Part shown: piece by piece, positions 5,706 through 6,756 of the stretch
Numbering within the stretch: the first letter of the stretch is position 1
Layout of the letters: every line of letters starts with the position of its first letter
Source: Pseudomonadota bacterium
Lineage (GTDB): Bacteria; Pseudomonadota; Alphaproteobacteria; Rhizobiales; Hyphomicrobiaceae
Length of the DNA: 6,756 bases
Reading direction: 5' to 3'
Assembly (NCBI GenBank): GCA_021812845.1
Contig: JAKAML010000074.1
Location: forward strand, 1-6,756
Made by a program: the position numbers and the translations under genes
The notes under the pieces: model-generated
The model's input: the letters and a program-made list of their open reading frames with translations, nothing else
Database searches by the model: none
Told to the model about the DNA's origin: nothing

Positions 5706-5734
5706 AGCGTACCGACGGCAGGCTGTTTCCGCAA
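5706..5734 (-). promoter_or_regulatory. weak candidate promoter for the DUF262-DUF1524 gene
   Basis: On the minus strand TTGCGG (5734-5729) and TACGCT (5711-5706) are separated by 17 bases and would start transcription about 30 bases before the ATG at 5668. Matches to the sigma-70 consensus are partial. The 213-base divergent spacer 5669-5881 must also drive the CoA-binding gene. Confidence 0.3.
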
Positions 5735-5831
5735 TCGGCACGTCGACCGTTGCTCCGCATACCGATGCCAACGCGGCGTTCGGAACACGGTCCGCGGCAG
5801 GGCAGGGCTGGTCTCGCCGCGCGGACTCCAC

Positions 5832-5837
5832 TATCTA
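5832..5837 (+). promoter_or_regulatory. possible -10 element for the CoA-binding gene
   Basis: TATCTA lies 44 bases before the start at 5882 and is the only TATAAT-like hexamer in the plus-strand spacer. The position 17 bases upstream (TGGTCT, 5809-5814) is a poor -35. Confidence 0.2.
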
Positions 5838-5869
5838 GCCTGCGGGTTCCGGCTTGCGGGACTGGCAGC

Positions 5870-5874
5870 GAGGA
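5870..5874 (+). promoter_or_regulatory. ribosome binding site deciding the CoA-binding protein start
   Basis: GAGGA lies 7 bases before the ATG at 5882. The frame stays open back to 5585, but that extension overlaps the DUF262 gene antisense and does not look like protein, so 5882 is the start. Confidence 0.75.
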
Positions 5875-5881
5875 CGAGCGG

Positions 5882-6424
5882 ATGACCGAGCCGATGAGCC
5901 ACGACGACTACCCCGACACCTACATCGCCGGAATCCTGCGCGAGGCACGGGTGTTCGCGTTCATCGGGGCGTCGGCGAATACCGCGCGGCCGAGCTACTT
6001 CGCGATGAAGTATCTCGTCGGCAAGGGGTATCGGGTGGTGCCGGTCAATCCGGGCATCGCCGGCCAGGAGATCCTCGGGCAGCGGGTCGCGGCGACAATG
6101 GCGGATCTCGAGGGTCCGGTCGACGTGATCGACATCTTCCGCAACTCCGAGGCGGCACTCGAGATCACGCGGCAGGCGGTGGCGCTCAAGGACACGCTCG
6201 GGGTGCGGGTGATCTGGATGCAGCTCGGCGTGAGCAACGACGCGGCGGCGCGGCTCGCCGAGGACGCTGGGCTGAAGGTCGTCATGAACCGCTGCCCGAA
6301 GATCGAGTATGGCCGGCTGTCGGGCGAGATCGGCTGGGCCGGGATCAACACCGGACGGCTGACCAGCGTGCGGCCGGTGCTGGCGCCGAACGGCGTGCAG
6401 AGCCAGGTGATCGGCGACACCTGA
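5882..6424 (+). CDS. CoA-binding domain protein (YccU-like, CoA_binding_2)
   Basis: The 180-residue cytosolic protein is a single Rossmann-type CoA-binding domain of the YccU family, related to the CoA-binding part of succinyl-CoA synthetase alpha. Visible motifs are FIGASANTARPSYF (27-40, nucleotide/CoA loop), VVPVNPGIAGQEILG (52-66), VDVIDIFRNSE (80-90), VIWMQLGV (110-117) and VVMNRCPKIEYGRL (133-146). The tail RLSGEIGWAGINTGRL and beyond makes it longer than the roughly 140-residue enterobacterial YccU; such tails are, from memory, usual in alphaproteobacterial members. The biochemical role of the family is poorly defined, and it probably binds CoA or an acyl-CoA. It is transcribed divergently from the DUF262 gene and converges on the SH3 gene with a 19-base gap. 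Start choice rests on the GAGGA Shine-Dalgarno. Confidence 0.95.
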   Translation: MTEPMSHDDYPDTYIAGILREARVFAFIGASANTARPSYFAMKYLVGKGYRVVPVNPGIAGQEILGQRVAATMADLEGPVDVIDIFRNSEAALEITRQAVALKDTLGVRVIWMQLGVSNDAAARLAEDAGLKVVMNRCPKIEYGRLSGEIGWAGINTGRLTSVRPVLAPNGVQSQVIGDT

Positions 6425-6443
6425 CGGGCGGCCCCGAACGGGC

Positions 6444-6756
6444 TCAGCGGCGCGCCGTCGTCCCGGCGGTCGGCACGATCTCGGCCATCGCCTCGAGATA
6501 GGTGCGGTTGACCCAGCCGACCACGTCCTTGTGGCGGACGAAGCACCATTCGGACCGGCACGGACCGAGGATGCGCACGCCCCGCGCGTCGGGATCGAGC
6601 GCGGCGATGGCCGCGTGCTCGGCTGACGGACCCTGCCGGACGTTGAGCACGTCGTCGGACGCGACGCTGACGACCCGGTAGGCGGGCTCGGGCGGAGCGC
6701 CGATGCGGTAGGGCGGCGTTGGCGCCGGCAGCGTCGCAGCGGCGGCAAGGCGCGGC
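6444..6756 (-). CDS. Secreted bacterial SH3-domain protein (partial, N-terminus beyond window)
   Basis: The frame reads from the window edge to a TGA at 6446-6444 and gives 103 residues. The first visible residues (PRLAAAATLPAPTPP) look like the end of a signal peptide followed by a Pro-rich spacer. A single SH3_3 domain then runs from YRVVSVASDDVLNVRQGPS to GWVNRTYL, with the typical LNVRQGPS start, VRILGPC, WCFVRH and GWVNRTYL strands. The two cysteines (GPCRSEWC) are a common pair in small periplasmic SH3 proteins of this group. Such proteins are thought to bind peptidoglycan or envelope partners; the exact role is unknown. A GTG at 6650 could be read as a start but cuts into the domain, so the true start must lie upstream, outside the window. 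Confidence 0.87.
   Translation of the reverse strand, partial: PRLAAAATLPAPTPPYRIGAPPEPAYRVVSVASDDVLNVRQGPSAEHAAIAALDPDARGVRILGPCRSEWCFVRHKDVVGWVNRTYLEAMAEIVPTAGTTARR

Noticed and set aside
3594..5831. A 745-codon open frame on the minus strand overlapping the DUF262-DUF1524 gene in another frame
   Set aside because: The translation is dominated by Arg, Pro and Ala with no domain motifs, while the overlapping frame has clear DUF262 and DUF1524 motifs. Long shadow frames are expected at this GC content.
1..6756. CRISPR array, insertion sequence ends, attachment sites, tRNA or rRNA
   Set aside because: I looked for regularly spaced repeats, terminal inverted repeats with a transposase, and tRNA-like cloverleaf ends. 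None was seen.

Overview
The window is very GC-rich, and its strong genes are alphaproteobacterial in style. The outer-membrane beta-barrel, the CoA-binding protein with a long C-terminal tail and the small secreted SH3 protein together suggest a member of the Hyphomicrobiales (Rhizobiales) or a close relative. This is inference from protein families; no rRNA or tRNA is present to fix the taxonomy.

Layout from left to right. (1) Positions 1-465, minus strand: the N-terminal 155 residues of a short-chain dehydrogenase/reductase of pteridine-reductase type, cut by the window edge. (2) 466-995: a long intergenic region with no convincing gene. It holds several hairpins, a short direct repeat and a weak candidate promoter for the reductase. 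(3) 996-1826, plus strand: a secreted outer-membrane beta-barrel of the TIGR02001 type, followed by a stem-loop and then a clear rho-independent terminator (about 1903-1930). (4) 2012-3244, plus strand: a secreted, cysteine-rich protein whose C-terminal half carries the His/His/Lys/Thr-Tyr pattern of EndoU-fold endoribonucleases. A VOC (glyoxalase/bleomycin-resistance) protein follows 17 bases later (3262-3687), probably in the same operon. (5) 3737-5668, minus strand and convergent with the VOC gene: a 643-residue single-chain DUF262-DUF1524 protein, related to GmrSD/SspE-type modification-dependent nucleases and therefore a likely solitary phage-defence gene. (6) 5882-6424, plus strand and divergent from the defence gene: a YccU-type CoA-binding protein. 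(7) 6444-6756, minus strand and convergent: a secreted bacterial SH3 protein whose start lies outside the window.

The genes do not form one pathway. The centre (2012-5668) looks accessory: a putative exported RNase with an associated VOC protein, next to an intracellular nuclease. Housekeeping or envelope genes flank it. The most interesting observation is the EndoU-like protein, which joins a cysteine-bounded N-terminal module to an EndoU core through a Gly/Ala linker. The second is the DUF262 protein, which has a long acidic/proline-rich insertion and a DGLQR motif where the family normally has DGQQR. I found no CRISPR array, insertion sequence, tRNA or rRNA.
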